From Planococcus sp. ISL-109 (GTDB lineage: Bacteria > Bacillota > Bacilli > Bacillales_A > Planococcaceae): DNA of 64,000 nt. Under the pieces are notes generated by a model. It saw only the letters and a list, made by a program, of their open reading frames with translations, did not search any database and was not told where the DNA came from. The stretch lies in contig NZ_JAGGPW010000003.1 in NCBI RefSeq assembly GCF_018613655.1, forward strand, positions 87,780 through 151,779, given 5' to 3'. Both the position numbers and the translations under genes were made by a program. Positions within the stretch are counted from its first letter, which is position 1, and every line of letters begins with the position of its first letter. Shown one piece after another: positions 33,192 to 42,769 of this stretch.

Positions 33192-34277
33192 ATGTTTAAA
33201 AGTATCAAAATGGGAAGCGCCTTCATAGGGATCATTGTCGGTGCCGGTTTCGCTTCCGGGCAGGAAATTCTGCAGTATTTCACTAGTTTCGGTTATATGG
33301 GAACTGTGGCAGCCGTCATCGCCACTGCGCTTTTTGCATATCTCGGCATGAGCTTGACGCGCCTAGGCAGCCGCATGCGCACCACTTCCCATAAGGAAGC
33401 GATTTTTGGCATCAGCGGCCGTTTGATCGGGACGATTGTCGATTACATCATCATTTTAACTTTGTTCGGTGTAGGGGTCGTCATGATTGCCGGCGCCGGT
33501 TCGATCTTCTCCCAACAATTCGGGTTGTCTGCTGCTCTCGGCAGCACGGTCATGGTTGTCTTGATTACCCTGACAATCATGCTGAACGTCAAAAAAGTCA
33601 TCAACATCATCGGCAGCATCACACCATTTTTGGTTCTCGCAGTTGTCGGCCTTGCTGCTTATAGTTTAGTGACGATGGACGGCTCGTTTACAGCGCTTGA
33701 ATCCGTCGCCAACGAACAATCTTCAGCTGTACAAAACTGGTGGCTCTCGGCCATCAACTATGTATCGTTCAACATCGCGGTCGGCGCTTCGATGGCCATC
33801 GTCATGGGCGGTACAGAAAAAGATGAAAAAATCGCAGCACGCGGCGGCTTTTTCGGCGGTCTCGGCCTCGGGGTTTTAATCATCTTGAGCCACTTGGCGA
33901 TTTTTTCGAAAGTCGATGTGGTCGGCTCTGCAGAAATGCCGATGCTCCAAATCGCCAATGACCTATCGCCTGCACTCGGTATTTTCATGTCGGTCATTTT
34001 GTTCGGCATGATCTACAACACCGGCGTCAGCATGCTGTTCTCCTTCTCCGCACGTTTCGTGCCGATGGGGACACCGAAATTCCGCATTTTCGTCATTGTT
34101 GTCGGTGTTGTCGCTTATGTATTAAGCTTCGTCGGCTTCACGAAACTCGTCAGCCTGTTCTACCCGATCGTCGGCTATTTAGGCCTCTTCCTCGTCGGAG
34201 CATTGATCTATGCCGATATTAAGAGACCAAAAAGACAAGCAACACGCGCAGAGAAAATCAGACACCAAAGCACTTAA
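33192..34277 (+). CDS. YkvI-family membrane transporter-like protein
   Basis: 361 residues, about 10 hydrophobic segments. The N-terminal GSAFIGIIVGAGFASGQEILQYFTSFG is the family's signature and resembles the discontinuous helix of amino-acid/sodium symporters (APC-like). The middle MLNVKKVINIIGSITPFLV and the end FTKLVSLFYPIVGYLGLFLV also fit. Substrate unknown. GAGGGGGAG precedes the ATG. The stop codon is inside the loop of the terminator. Confidence 0.88.
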   Translation: MFKSIKMGSAFIGIIVGAGFASGQEILQYFTSFGYMGTVAAVIATALFAYLGMSLTRLGSRMRTTSHKEAIFGISGRLIGTIVDYIIILTLFGVGVVMIAGAGSIFSQQFGLSAALGSTVMVVLITLTIMLNVKKVINIIGSITPFLVLAVVGLAAYSLVTMDGSFTALESVANEQSSAVQNWWLSAINYVSFNIAVGASMAIVMGGTEKDEKIAARGGFFGGLGLGVLIILSHLAIFSKVDVVGSAEMPMLQIANDLSPALGIFMSVILFGMIYNTGVSMLFSFSARFVPMGTPKFRIFVIVVGVVAYVLSFVGFTKLVSLFYPIVGYLGLFLVGALIYADIKRPKRQATRAEKIRHQST

Positions 34278-34297
34278 CCGTGCTTCGGTGTTTTTTT
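34263..34297 (+). terminator. Terminator overlapping the end of the YkvI-like gene
   Basis: CACC and AAGCAC pair with GTGCTT and GGTG, followed by seven T. The TAA at 34275-34277 is in the loop. Confidence 0.8.
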
Positions 34298-34340
34298 AAT
34301 GGTACCGTTATTGTATCGATTTTCGGAAAGGGGCCGGAAG

Positions 34341-35280
34341 ATGAATTCATTCGCCAAAACCTATGAGCAAAAACAATTGCTCAGCCAAATCCATCGGCTG
34401 GGTCCAGATTTTTCAGCCCGGGAAGCTTAGCTCGGTGCTGATGGCGCTTTTCCCTTCGCCAACTTCGATGCACTGAAAGACATCCATTACCCACTCATCA
34501 CCTTGCCGAAAAAATTCGGTGGCCAAGGCTTCAGCCTCTACAGCTATGTCCTCGCCCAGGAAGCGATCGCGCAAAGCTCCCTCGAGACGGCGCTTTCGAT
34601 TGGATGGCACGCCGGCATCCTGTTGGAATACACAGAGAGCGGCCACTGGAAAAAGGAAGCGGCCGACTGGCTATTACCCGAACTGGTAAACGGGGCACTC
34701 GTCAATACAGCGGCAACCCAAAAAATGCCGGCAGTCCGCTATGCCGAGAACACGCGCCGCTTTTAACGGAAACGAACTGGTGGTAAACGGCGAAAAAACC
34801 TATGTGTCGGCGGCTCCGGCACTCGATTATTTTTTCGTTACAGCAACCGACGACGAGGATCAGGTCATCATTCCAGCGAAAGCGGACGGCGTCACCATTG
34901 AAGAAACATGGGATATGCTGGCGATGAAAGGAACAGCGAGCCAGACGCTGCGGCTGACCAACGTCAGGATTCCCATTACCAGCACTCCCGCAATCCAACA
35001 GATCATCGGCGTCATGGAACTGGAACTGACGACCGCCAGGCAGCTGCTCTATGGCACGGCCGAACGCTACGAGCAGGCGGAAGATAAATTCGCTATGCAG
35101 GAAGCTCTCGATGTCATGAAGATCGTCGGTTCCCGCGCATTGTCCGAGTCCAATCCGATGCACCGCTATTATTTGAATGTCCGCGCCGGACTTTACAACC
35201 CGCCGATGGGCGATATGGTCAAAGCCAGACTTGCCTCGCGCGCCATCGCCAACTTTTCACTAAAAGAAACGGAGGAATAG
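34341..35280 (+). pseudogene. Broken acyl-CoA dehydrogenase
   Basis: The reading frame from ATG 34341 (GGAAG upstream) stops at a TAG at 34428-34430 after 29 codons. It resumes in the same frame (IHYPLITLPKKFGGQGFS, then the usual QEAIAQSSLETALSIGWHAG), shifts by one base near 34752-34766, and continues as ELVVNGEKTYVSAAPALDYFF and IEETWDMLAMKGTASQTLRL to the end. The segment after LTNVRIP also looks shortened compared with whole enzymes (about 380 residues). One nonsense codon, one frameshift and a probable deletion make it non-functional. It is distinct from the intact copy at 13894. Confidence 0.9.
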
Positions 35281-35283
35281 AGT

Positions 35284-35583
35284 ATGAGCGAAACCATCCA
35301 ACTGAACGGACATGCAATCGAAACGGTCAAACTCGATGTCCACACACTACAAGACGGCCGAAGACATGTCGTCTGTGATTTTAAAGTAACGAGTGATGCG
35401 TATCATGATATTGCCGTCTTGCTGTATGAAATGAACTTCCATGTCCGCATTCCACATGGAAACCTGGCGTTTGACGCCTCTATTTCCAATTACTTCACCG
35501 ATACGACAAACCTCTACAAAGGCAATGAAGTGGCCGATTACCACGTGGAACTTACCGAGATCCCCTTGCAACCCAAAAGCTGA
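35284..35583 (+). CDS. DUF3219 family protein (YkvR-like)
   Basis: 99 residues closely resembling B. subtilis YkvR: VTSDAYHDIAVLLYEMNFHV in the middle, ISNYFTDTTNLYKGN, and VELTEIP at the end. A small beta-rich cytoplasmic protein of unknown function. GGAGGA lies at the end of the broken acyl-CoA dehydrogenase, 3 bases from its stop, so this gene was the downstream partner in that transcript. A strong terminator follows. Confidence 0.88.
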   Translation: MSETIQLNGHAIETVKLDVHTLQDGRRHVVCDFKVTSDAYHDIAVLLYEMNFHVRIPHGNLAFDASISNYFTDTTNLYKGNEVADYHVELTEIPLQPKS

Positions 35584-35590
35584 ACACTAT

Positions 35591-35628
35591 TAAAAAGCGT
35601 GTGGAGAAAAATCTCCACACGCTTTTAT
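35591..35628. terminator. Bidirectional terminator
   Basis: AAAAGCGTGTGGAGA pairs with TCTCCACACGCTTTT around AAAA, between two convergent genes. Confidence 0.92.
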
Positions 35629-35629
35629 T

Positions 35630-35893
35630 TCAGCGCCGCTTGAACCGGCTTTCTGATTTTTCATTCCGCAGCCGCTCCATCAGCCCTTCGGCTTTTTCAG
35701 CGTGCACCTTGCTTTCATGCACATCTGCTTCGACATCCACGACACGCCCTTGCTCTACGGTCAGTCTGAACCACATGCCACGTTTACTGCCTTCCGGCAA
35801 ATAGCGGAGCGGCACATGAAATTCGCGGCCGGCTTCTTCTGCGATGATAACGGCCACACCGCCGTCTTCAAAACGATCCAATACACCTTTCAT
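35630..35893 (-). CDS. DUF3006 family protein
   Basis: 87 residues. MKGVLDRFEDGGVAVIIAEE, LRYLPEGSKRGMWFRLTVEQ and GRVVDVEAD match DUF3006, a small beta-barrel-like domain often found next to secreted ComEC-type MBL hydrolases, as it is here. The basic C-terminal helix ends RNEKSESRFKRR. The ATG at 35893 is preferred: GGGGGAGTG lies upstream, only 4 bases from the stop of the MBL lipoprotein, so the two are coupled. Function unknown. Confidence 0.88.
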   Translation of the reverse strand: MKGVLDRFEDGGVAVIIAEEAGREFHVPLRYLPEGSKRGMWFRLTVEQGRVVDVEADVHESKVHAEKAEGLMERLRNEKSESRFKRR

Positions 35894-35897
35894 CTGC

Positions 35898-37019
35898 TCA
35901 CTCCCCCACACAAGCTAGTCCTTGTTCTTTTAACCCGTCCAATTTTCCTTGGCCGATGCCACTGACGCGCGTCAAATCATCGAGCGTTTCAAATGGCCGC
36001 TCTTTGATGATTACTTCCGCCAACGCCTCGCCGATGCCCGTCAGTTCGGCAAGTTCTGCAGAAGACGCTTTGTTGATATCGATGCAGCGGTTGCTGCCTT
36101 CTTTGGCGACGCCTTCCCTTGTTGTTTCAACAGTGTATTCTTGGCCGTCGGTTTCGACGATGATGGTGCCATTAACATCGGTGCCATAAACTGCCGCTCC
36201 TGCATTTTCAGCGGCTGCCAGCACTTCGGCATACGGATGGCCATAAGCGTTTCCTTCTCCGGCGCTGTAAATCGCCACGTCAGACTGGACGGCCTGCAAA
36301 AACGCTTGGCCTGTAGACGTATTCGATCCATGATGCCCCATCAATAAAACATCCGCTTCAAGCTCCAATCCGCTATCGATCATTTCCTGCTCTGCCTGAA
36401 TATCGGCATCACCTGTAAAGATAAACGCCGTTTCTCCGTAGCTGATGCGGAACGACAAAGAATCCCTATTCGAATCGCCGCTCAACTGCTCGGGATGAAG
36501 CACTTCGATTTCCAGCGCTTCGACATCATAGACGTCCCCGCGGCGAGGTTCCACGTACGAAATTCCTGCTTCATCGATCGCTTCCAAAGTGCGGATGAAT
36601 GTATTGGATGAACTGCTGTTGCCTGACATCCACACTTCCCCCACTTCATAGGTTTCGATGACGCGTGCCAGCTGTCCGATATGGTCGGCATCCGGATGGG
36701 TCCCGACAGCAATATCGATGTTCTCCACTTCCAGCCCATCCAAATACGCGAGTGCATCAGCCGTATTCCAATTGCCCGCATCAATGAGCATTGAATAGCC
36801 GTCCCATTCCAAATATGCTGCAGAGCCTTGGCCGACATCGATGTAATGGACGGTGAGCCCTCCCACTTCTTCCTCTTGCGTTGTTGTCGTCGTTGTTTCC
36901 GGCTGTGCTATTTCGGGCTGCGCCGCCCCTGTCGCTGGCCGTTCTGCGTTTTCACCTAGCGGCATACAGCCGGCCAGGAACATCACGAGCCAGGCAGTAA
37001 GCCACATTATCTTTTTCAT
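35898..37019 (-). CDS. Secreted MBL-fold lipoprotein, ComEC-like hydrolase plus ComEA-like HhH domain
   Basis: 373 residues. A lipoprotein signal ends in LAGC (Cys18), followed by a low-complexity linker with Thr42-47. The MBL domain begins VHYIDVGQGSAAYL (about 58) with metal motif HPDADH at 108-113, IFTGDAD and LLMGHHGS. This is the ComEC-type domain thought to be a nuclease in DNA uptake. The last 60 residues (DINKASSAELAELTGIGEAL, then VSGIGQGKLDGL) are two helix-hairpin-helix motifs like ComEA. The combination suggests an outer-face DNA-handling enzyme. The ATG at 37019 has AGAGGTGG upstream. Two-gene unit with DUF3006. Confidence 0.9.
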   Translation of the reverse strand: MKKIMWLTAWLVMFLAGCMPLGENAERPATGAAQPEIAQPETTTTTTQEEEVGGLTVHYIDVGQGSAAYLEWDGYSMLIDAGNWNTADALAYLDGLEVENIDIAVGTHPDADHIGQLARVIETYEVGEVWMSGNSSSSNTFIRTLEAIDEAGISYVEPRRGDVYDVEALEIEVLHPEQLSGDSNRDSLSFRISYGETAFIFTGDADIQAEQEMIDSGLELEADVLLMGHHGSNTSTGQAFLQAVQSDVAIYSAGEGNAYGHPYAEVLAAAENAGAAVYGTDVNGTIIVETDGQEYTVETTREGVAKEGSNRCIDINKASSAELAELTGIGEALAEVIIKERPFETLDDLTRVSGIGQGKLDGLKEQGLACVGE

Positions 37020-37075
37020 GATTTCCACCTCTTACCGGAATTTTACCATAGGGAGTGAAAGACGCGATAATTCCA

Positions 37076-37105
37076 CATAAAAAGCACGGGTTGCCCCGCG
37101 CTTTA
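37076..37105 (-). terminator. Terminator at the end of the glycogen operon transcript
   Basis: AAAGCGCGGG on the minus strand pairs with CCCGTGCTTT, followed by TTTAT. It ends the SDR gene at 37103. Confidence 0.8.
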
Positions 37106-37912
37106 TGTCGACATATAGTCGCCGCCATTCATATGCAAAAACTGTCCGGTCATATAGGAATTTTGCGGATCCGCTAAGAACACGTAGGCTTTCACAAGTT
37201 CATACGGCTGTCCTGGCCGTCCAGCAGGCACATCTTCGCCGAAATCGTCCCCAACGTTCGGGTTCAGACCCCCGAAGGTTTTCGGAATGAGCGGTGTCCA
37301 GATCGGGCCGGGTGCGATGCCGTTTACAGCGATCTCTTCCCGCACGAGACGGCGGGCTAGCGAACGGGTCATGGCGACCATCGCCCCATTCGCCCCCGAG
37401 TAGTCGATCAGATCTGAATGTCCGCGGTAGGCATTGATCGATGCCGTATTGATGATGCGTGAACCTTTTTTCAAATGCGGCAAAGCCGCACGCACTAAAT
37501 AAAACATCGCAAATGCCTTAATTTCAAAAGTTTTGAGCAATTGCTCGTCACTAATATCAAGCGGCGAGGTTTGTGGATATTGATAGCCCGCATTATTGAC
37601 AACGATATCCAATGCGCCGAACTCATCAAGCGTAAATCGCACGAGCTCATCGCAGTTTTCCGATTTGCCGAGATCTCCGCTAAGAGCGCGCCCTTCTCCC
37701 CCGTATTCACGGATCAGGCGCAGCGTTTTCCCAGCTCCTTCATCATCACCTAAATAGCCGATGACGACACGGGCGCCTTCTTTTGCATAAGCGACGGCGA
37801 CGGCTTGGCCTATGCCGCTGCTCGCTCCTGTGACGATTGCTACTTTCCCTTCCAATGCGCCGCTCGCTTTATATTCGGGCAAATCGGTGTTATCAAAGTT
37901 TTCTTGAGCCAT
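37103..37912 (-). CDS. Short-chain dehydrogenase/reductase trailing the glg operon
   Basis: 269 residues. It has a 20-residue N-terminal extension, then VAIVTGASSGIGQAVA (glycine loop), VVNNAGYQYP, Ser in NTASINAY, the Tyr-Lys pair replaced around YSGANGAM (Tyr present, Lys position Asn/Gly), and PGPIWTPLIPKTFGG. This resembles general-stress SDRs such as YdaD/YhdF of B. subtilis, in which that loop is normally YSATKGA; the altered lysine is unusual. AGGAGG precedes the ATG, 20 bases after glgP, with no terminator between. Confidence 0.85.
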   Translation of the reverse strand: MAQENFDNTDLPEYKASGALEGKVAIVTGASSGIGQAVAVAYAKEGARVVIGYLGDDEGAGKTLRLIREYGGEGRALSGDLGKSENCDELVRFTLDEFGALDIVVNNAGYQYPQTSPLDISDEQLLKTFEIKAFAMFYLVRAALPHLKKGSRIINTASINAYRGHSDLIDYSGANGAMVAMTRSLARRLVREEIAVNGIAPGPIWTPLIPKTFGGLNPNVGDDFGEDVPAGRPGQPYELVKAYVFLADPQNSYMTGQFLHMNGGDYMST

Positions 37913-37932
37913 CTCTTTTCCTCCTGCCGATT

Positions 37933-40317
37933 TTAGTTGGTCGGAACTTTCGATAATCCCCAAACCTCTTCGGAATACTGCCGGATTGTCCGGTCGCTTG
38001 AAAACACACCGGAAGCGGCGATATTTTTCACACACATGCCGGCCCATTCCACCGGACGGCTATAGGCATCCATCACGCGGTCGTGCGTCCGCGCATAATC
38101 CGCCAAATCTTTCAAAACGAAATACGGATCTCTCTCCCCGGTCAATTGCCGGAGGATAAAGTCGGAATTATACGGACCATCCGACCACTCCCCGCGCGCG
38201 AGTTCTTCTAGCGCTTCCCGGATGCACGGGTCGTGTTCAATAATATCCATCGGATTATATGTCCCATCGTGTTCAAAGCGCATGATTTCGTCAGAACTCA
38301 TGCCGAAAACGAAGGCGTTTTCCTCGCCGACCGCATCGAAAATCTCTACATTTGCCCCGTCATAGGTGCCGAGCGTCAGTGCACCGTTCATCATGAATTT
38401 CATATTGCCCGTCCCGGACGCTTCTTTTGAAGCTGTGGAAATCTGTTCGCTGATGTCCGCCGAAGGGATCATGAATTCTGCATGGCCGACGTTATAGTTT
38501 TCGACGAAAACAATATGCAAATGGCGTCTTGCGACCGGGTCATTATTGACGCGCGCAGCGACCGTATTGATCAATTTAATCACTTGTTTCGCAAAATGAT
38601 AGCTCGGTGCCGCTTTTCCGCCGAACAGGAAGGTCCGAGGGTAAGGCCGGTAGTTCGCATCGCTTTTTATGCGTTTGTATAATTGCTGGACGTGCAGGAT
38701 GTTCATCAATTGGCGCTTATAGCCGTGAATTCGCTTGATATGGATATCAAAAATCGAATCGGGGTCAACGATGACATTGTGCTCTCGTTCGAGGTGGTGG
38801 ATCAACTGGTCTTTTTTCAAACGCTTGATTGCCTGGAACGCTTCTAGAAACGGCCGGCTGTCCGACAAGTAAGCGAGGTCTTTCAATTGTTCGGGTTCGC
38901 GGATCCATTCATTACCGATATTCTCGGTAATGAGCGACGACAATTCCGGATTTGCCCCGAGCAGCCAACGCCGATGCGTAATGCCATTTGTTTTGTTATG
39001 GAATTTTCCAGGGAAATACTCATTCAGTTCTTTCATTTCGCGCTTTTTCAGAATCTCCGTATGCAATTTTGCTACGCCGTTTACTTTATAGCTGCCCACT
39101 ACCGCTAGCACGGCCATCTTCACGACGCCACCATCAATAATCGACAGTTTGTGTGCGGTATGCTCATCGAGATTTTTCGGTGCCCACTCTGCCTTGAAGC
39201 GCCGGTCAATTTCCTCGATAATCAGGTAAACGCGCGGCAGCAATTGGCTTAAAAGATGGCTCTCCCATTTTTCCATCGCTTCTTCCAAGATGGTATGGTT
39301 CGTGTAGGAAATGGTCCGTGTCGTCAAATCCCATGCCTTGTCCCAGTCGAGCCCATAATCATCCATCAGCGCCCGCATCAGTTCCGGCACCGATAGTGCA
39401 GGGTGGGTGTCGTTGATTTGAATCGCCACTTTCTCCGGCAACTCCTCAATATCAAAATTGCGCGTCGCAAGAATCGTCCGAATCGAAGCGCTGCATAGGA
39501 AATACTGCTGTTTCAAACGCAGTAATTTCCCGGAATCGAGCGCATCGTCAGGGTAAAGACGATCGGAAATTTTGGCAGTTTCAAGTTCATGCACTAAATA
39601 GCCAAGGCCATACGGCAGCGCCCGTTCTGATGTTTCCGCTTGCCAAAGGCGCAGCGTATTGATGGTGCCCCCCTGTGCGCCGACAATCGGCATATCGTAT
39701 GGCACCGCTTTAACCCATACGGCATTTTCATGGACTGTCCGCACACCTTCCGGTTCAACGTTCATACTCACTTCCCCATAAAATGGGATATCGAGCGCGA
39801 GGTCTTCACGCCTCACTTCAATCCCTTGCCCTTCTTTGATCCAGTCAGTCGGCAATTCTACTTGGAAACCTTTGATAAAGTGCTGCGTGAAAAGGCCGCC
39901 ATGGTAACGGATGCCACAGCCATGTCCCGGCAAACCGATCGACGCCAAGGAATCCAGGAAACATGCCGCTAGCCTGCCAAGGCCGCCGTTTCCAAGACCC
40001 GGTTCCTGTTCCAGCTCTTCAAGTTCAGACAGTTTAAAGCCGAGTTCTCCAAGCGCTTCTTCTACCATTTCATAAAAGCCGAGGTTGAGCAGATTTTGGC
40101 CGAGTAAACGGCCGAGCAAAAACTCAATCGATAAATAATACAATTGCTTATCGCCACTTTGCTGATGGGCGGCTTGCTGAATTTCCCAATCATGCATCAC
40201 TTGCTCGCGAAGAATATTACCAACTATTTTATAGGCTGTGCTCTCTGTTTTATCCCCATCTTCCATCGCCAGTTGATTGTTGAATTCTTCCTTGAATTGT
40301 TCCTTGGAGGAAAACAT
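37933..40317 (-). CDS. glgP: Glycogen phosphorylase
   Basis: 794 residues, full length. Landmarks: LGNGGLGRLAACFLDSLASI, GYGIRY-type GCGIRYHGGLF, IQINDTHPALSVPELMR, and the PLP-lysine segment EASGTGNMKFMMNGALT. It releases glucose-1-phosphate from glycogen. The start at 40317 has AAGGGTG about 10 bases upstream; an ATG at 40335 overlaps the glgA stop but lacks a ribosome site. Last glg gene of the operon. Confidence 0.96.
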   Translation of the reverse strand: MFSSKEQFKEEFNNQLAMEDGDKTESTAYKIVGNILREQVMHDWEIQQAAHQQSGDKQLYYLSIEFLLGRLLGQNLLNLGFYEMVEEALGELGFKLSELEELEQEPGLGNGGLGRLAACFLDSLASIGLPGHGCGIRYHGGLFTQHFIKGFQVELPTDWIKEGQGIEVRREDLALDIPFYGEVSMNVEPEGVRTVHENAVWVKAVPYDMPIVGAQGGTINTLRLWQAETSERALPYGLGYLVHELETAKISDRLYPDDALDSGKLLRLKQQYFLCSASIRTILATRNFDIEELPEKVAIQINDTHPALSVPELMRALMDDYGLDWDKAWDLTTRTISYTNHTILEEAMEKWESHLLSQLLPRVYLIIEEIDRRFKAEWAPKNLDEHTAHKLSIIDGGVVKMAVLAVVGSYKVNGVAKLHTEILKKREMKELNEYFPGKFHNKTNGITHRRWLLGANPELSSLITENIGNEWIREPEQLKDLAYLSDSRPFLEAFQAIKRLKKDQLIHHLEREHNVIVDPDSIFDIHIKRIHGYKRQLMNILHVQQLYKRIKSDANYRPYPRTFLFGGKAAPSYHFAKQVIKLINTVAARVNNDPVARRHLHIVFVENYNVGHAEFMIPSADISEQISTASKEASGTGNMKFMMNGALTLGTYDGANVEIFDAVGEENAFVFGMSSDEIMRFEHDGTYNPMDIIEHDPCIREALEELARGEWSDGPYNSDFILRQLTGERDPYFVLKDLADYARTHDRVMDAYSRPVEWAGMCVKNIAASGVFSSDRTIRQYSEEVWGLSKVPTN

Positions 40318-40331
40318 TTCCAACACACCCT

Positions 40332-41750
40332 TCATAAGCTTGTATATAATTTCTCGTACTCACGTGCCGATCGGAACCAGGAGAAATCTTTTGCCATGCC
40401 GTTTTGGACAAGCGCGCTCCAGTGCTCCTGCAGGTAGTAGAAGGACAGGCCGCGGGAAAGCGCCTCCTCAAACTGAACGCCTCTTTTGAAGTCACTCAAA
40501 AAGCCTGTCCCGCTGTGCGCCGTTTCATCATATTCGTCTACCGTATCACTCAATCCGCCAGTCCGGTTCGCGACCGGGATCGTGCCATAGCGCATCGAAA
40601 TCAACTGGCTCAATCCGCACGGTTCGAAGTGGGACGGCATAAGGAAAATATCCGCTCCTGCATACAATTGATGGGCAAATGCTTCATCAAACCCGAGATG
40701 GACGGACACTTTCCCGGCATAATCCACTTCCAAACGTTGGAAAAACTCTTCATACTTCACTTCCCCTGAACCGAGCAGCACAAACTGCATGTCGCCTTCC
40801 AAAAACTCCGGCAACACTTGCTCCAACACATCGATCCCCTTTTGCCCGGAGAGGCGCGAAACCATCACCAGCAGCGGAACATCCGGCTGTTCCGGAAGCC
40901 CGCAACGCTTTTGGATGACACTCTTATTCGTTCGTTTCCCCGCCAGGTTGCCAGCGCTGTATGTTTGTGCGATAAGTTCGTCGGTTTCGGGGTTATACGT
41001 ATCGGCATCGATACCATTCAAGATGCCGAGCAAATCGGATTGTCGCTCAACCAGCAAGCCTTCCAGCTTTTCGCCGTAGTTTTCCGTCAAAATTTCATCG
41101 CGGTAACTCGGGCTGACCGTCGTCAATTTGTCGGCATACAGAATACCCGTCTTCAAGGAATTAAACTGGCCGCGCCATTCGACGTGTCCCTCTTCATAAA
41201 AGCTTTCATCCATACCGTACTGTTCCAAAAACACTTCTTTTGGAAAACTGCCTTGAAACTGGAGGTTATGGATGGTCAGCACCGTTTTCACATGGATTCC
41301 CAGTTCGTGATACTGCGGATCTTCTTTTAATAAAAACGGCAAAACAGCCGTATGCCAATCGTGGACGTGAAGCACGTCCGGCCGATTTTCCGGGCGCGAC
41401 AAGAAATCAAGCACCGCGCGGCTAAAAAAAGCATAGCGCTCGGCATCGTCCGGCCCGTAAATGCTGTCACGCTCAAAGTACGCATCATTTTCCAAAAACA
41501 AGAACCGAACCCCGTGCGCTTCGTATTCATACACGGCGTAATGCTGTTCACCTTTAAAAGAAAAAGAATTCTGTTCTTTTAATGTGAAGTGCTGCTGGTA
41601 GCACTCTTGAATCAAACTATATTTCGGAAGGATGACCCGCACCTCGTGGCCGAGACGGGTCAACTCCCGCGGCAATGCCCCGATGACATCAGCCAAGCCT
41701 CCTGCTTTTGCAAAAGGGGCACATTCCGCAGCGGCCATCACAATTTTCAT
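40332..41750 (-). CDS. glgA: Glycogen synthase
   Basis: 472 residues, GT-B glycosyltransferase. The ADP-glucose site KAGGLADVIGALPREL begins at Lys16; HDWHTAVLPF, LTIHNLQFQG, and the C-terminal nucleotide motif MPSHFEPCGLSQLISMRYGT are all present. It transfers glucose from ADP-glucose to the growing chain. Its ATG overlaps the stop of glgD by 4 bases. Confidence 0.96.
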   Translation of the reverse strand: MKIVMAAAECAPFAKAGGLADVIGALPRELTRLGHEVRVILPKYSLIQECYQQHFTLKEQNSFSFKGEQHYAVYEYEAHGVRFLFLENDAYFERDSIYGPDDAERYAFFSRAVLDFLSRPENRPDVLHVHDWHTAVLPFLLKEDPQYHELGIHVKTVLTIHNLQFQGSFPKEVFLEQYGMDESFYEEGHVEWRGQFNSLKTGILYADKLTTVSPSYRDEILTENYGEKLEGLLVERQSDLLGILNGIDADTYNPETDELIAQTYSAGNLAGKRTNKSVIQKRCGLPEQPDVPLLVMVSRLSGQKGIDVLEQVLPEFLEGDMQFVLLGSGEVKYEEFFQRLEVDYAGKVSVHLGFDEAFAHQLYAGADIFLMPSHFEPCGLSQLISMRYGTIPVANRTGGLSDTVDEYDETAHSGTGFLSDFKRGVQFEEALSRGLSFYYLQEHWSALVQNGMAKDFSWFRSAREYEKLYTSL

Positions 41751-42769
41751 TGAGAATCCTCCTTCGTTACCCGTTCACCTTTTCTGAGGACGATCGGCTG
41801 TACGGCCGTGCCGGTTAACTTCACGCCTTTTTCGATGTGAACATCTTTATCGGCAATGACATAGGCGAGCTCACAATCTTCTTCAATGGTACATTTCTGC
41901 ATGATGATGCATTTTTCCAGACTTGCATTTTTTCCGACCGTCACCGCCCTGCTGATGATGCTGTTTTTGACATTTCCTATGATTGTGCTGCCGTTGGCGA
42001 TCATCGCCATCGATACATGCGATCCTTCAATGTAAAGGGTAGGCGGTTCATCTTTTACTTTTGTATAAATCGGGGCTTGCGGCAAAAACAACAGGCGCCG
42101 GTTGTTCTCATCTAATAAGCCGATCGACTCTTTAAAGTATTGTTGCACGGAATCGATAATAGCGAAATAGCCTTTGTATTCGTACACACCATACGTATAT
42201 GGCGCTTTTTTCAAATTCACTAAGTCTTCGACACTGAGAATGCGCCTTTCCCTGTGCGAGCGAATCAATTCCAATATCAGCTCACGCGATAGAATATACG
42301 ATTTCAATGATCCCGTTGCCCCGACCGCTTCGGTAATATCTTCCCCAGAGGCCAAGTGATGGGCGAGCATTTCCTTATAATCCAGCTGTCCAACGACAAA
42401 GCTGCTCGTCACGACAACATGGGTTTGGCGGCTTTTTTCAAAAAACTGGATATGCTCTTCAAAATCATGAAACGAGCCTACCGTTGCGATGCCACCGTTT
42501 TTATGGGTAGTCGGTAAAAAGAACAATCCCTCTTTGCGGCGATCCAAATCCCAGCTTTTTCCCACTCCGATATGGTCGATCAACGAGGCAAATGGAGCGG
42601 AAGCAAAAACACCGACTGAATTAATATCCGAGTTAACGATATTCGATAGCGGGAAATCGATCAGCCGGTACCGCCCCGCAAATGGAATCGATGAGACCGA
42701 TCGATGAAGCGTCAAATCTTGGAGCCCGGCGACTTTTACAGAAGCGTCTACTGCGGCCATCAAATTCAT
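41747..42769 (-). CDS. glgD: Glucose-1-phosphate adenylyltransferase regulatory subunit
   Basis: 340 residues. GlgD resembles GlgC but the nucleotide-binding N-terminal glycine loop is degenerate (starts [15 protein letters not shown], then [20 protein letters not shown]). The C-terminal left-handed beta-helix ([20 protein letters not shown]) is kept. It partners with GlgC. The ATG at 42769 overlaps the glgC stop as ATGA; GGGGAGTGG is upstream. Confidence 0.94.
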   Translation of the reverse strand: MNLMAAVDASVKVAGLQDLTLHRSVSSIPFAGRYRLIDFPLSNIVNSDINSVGVFASAPFASLIDHIGVGKSWDLDRRKEGLFFLPTTHKNGGIATVGSFHDFEEHIQFFEKSRQTHVVVTSSFVVGQLDYKEMLAHHLASGEDITEAVGATGSLKSYILSRELILELIRSHRERRILSVEDLVNLKKAPYTYGVYEYKGYFAIIDSVQQYFKESIGLLDENNRRLLFLPQAPIYTKVKDEPPTLYIEGSHVSMAMIANGSTIIGNVKNSIISRAVTVGKNASLEKCIIMQKCTIEEDCELAYVIADKDVHIEKGVKLTGTAVQPIVLRKGERVTKEDSQ

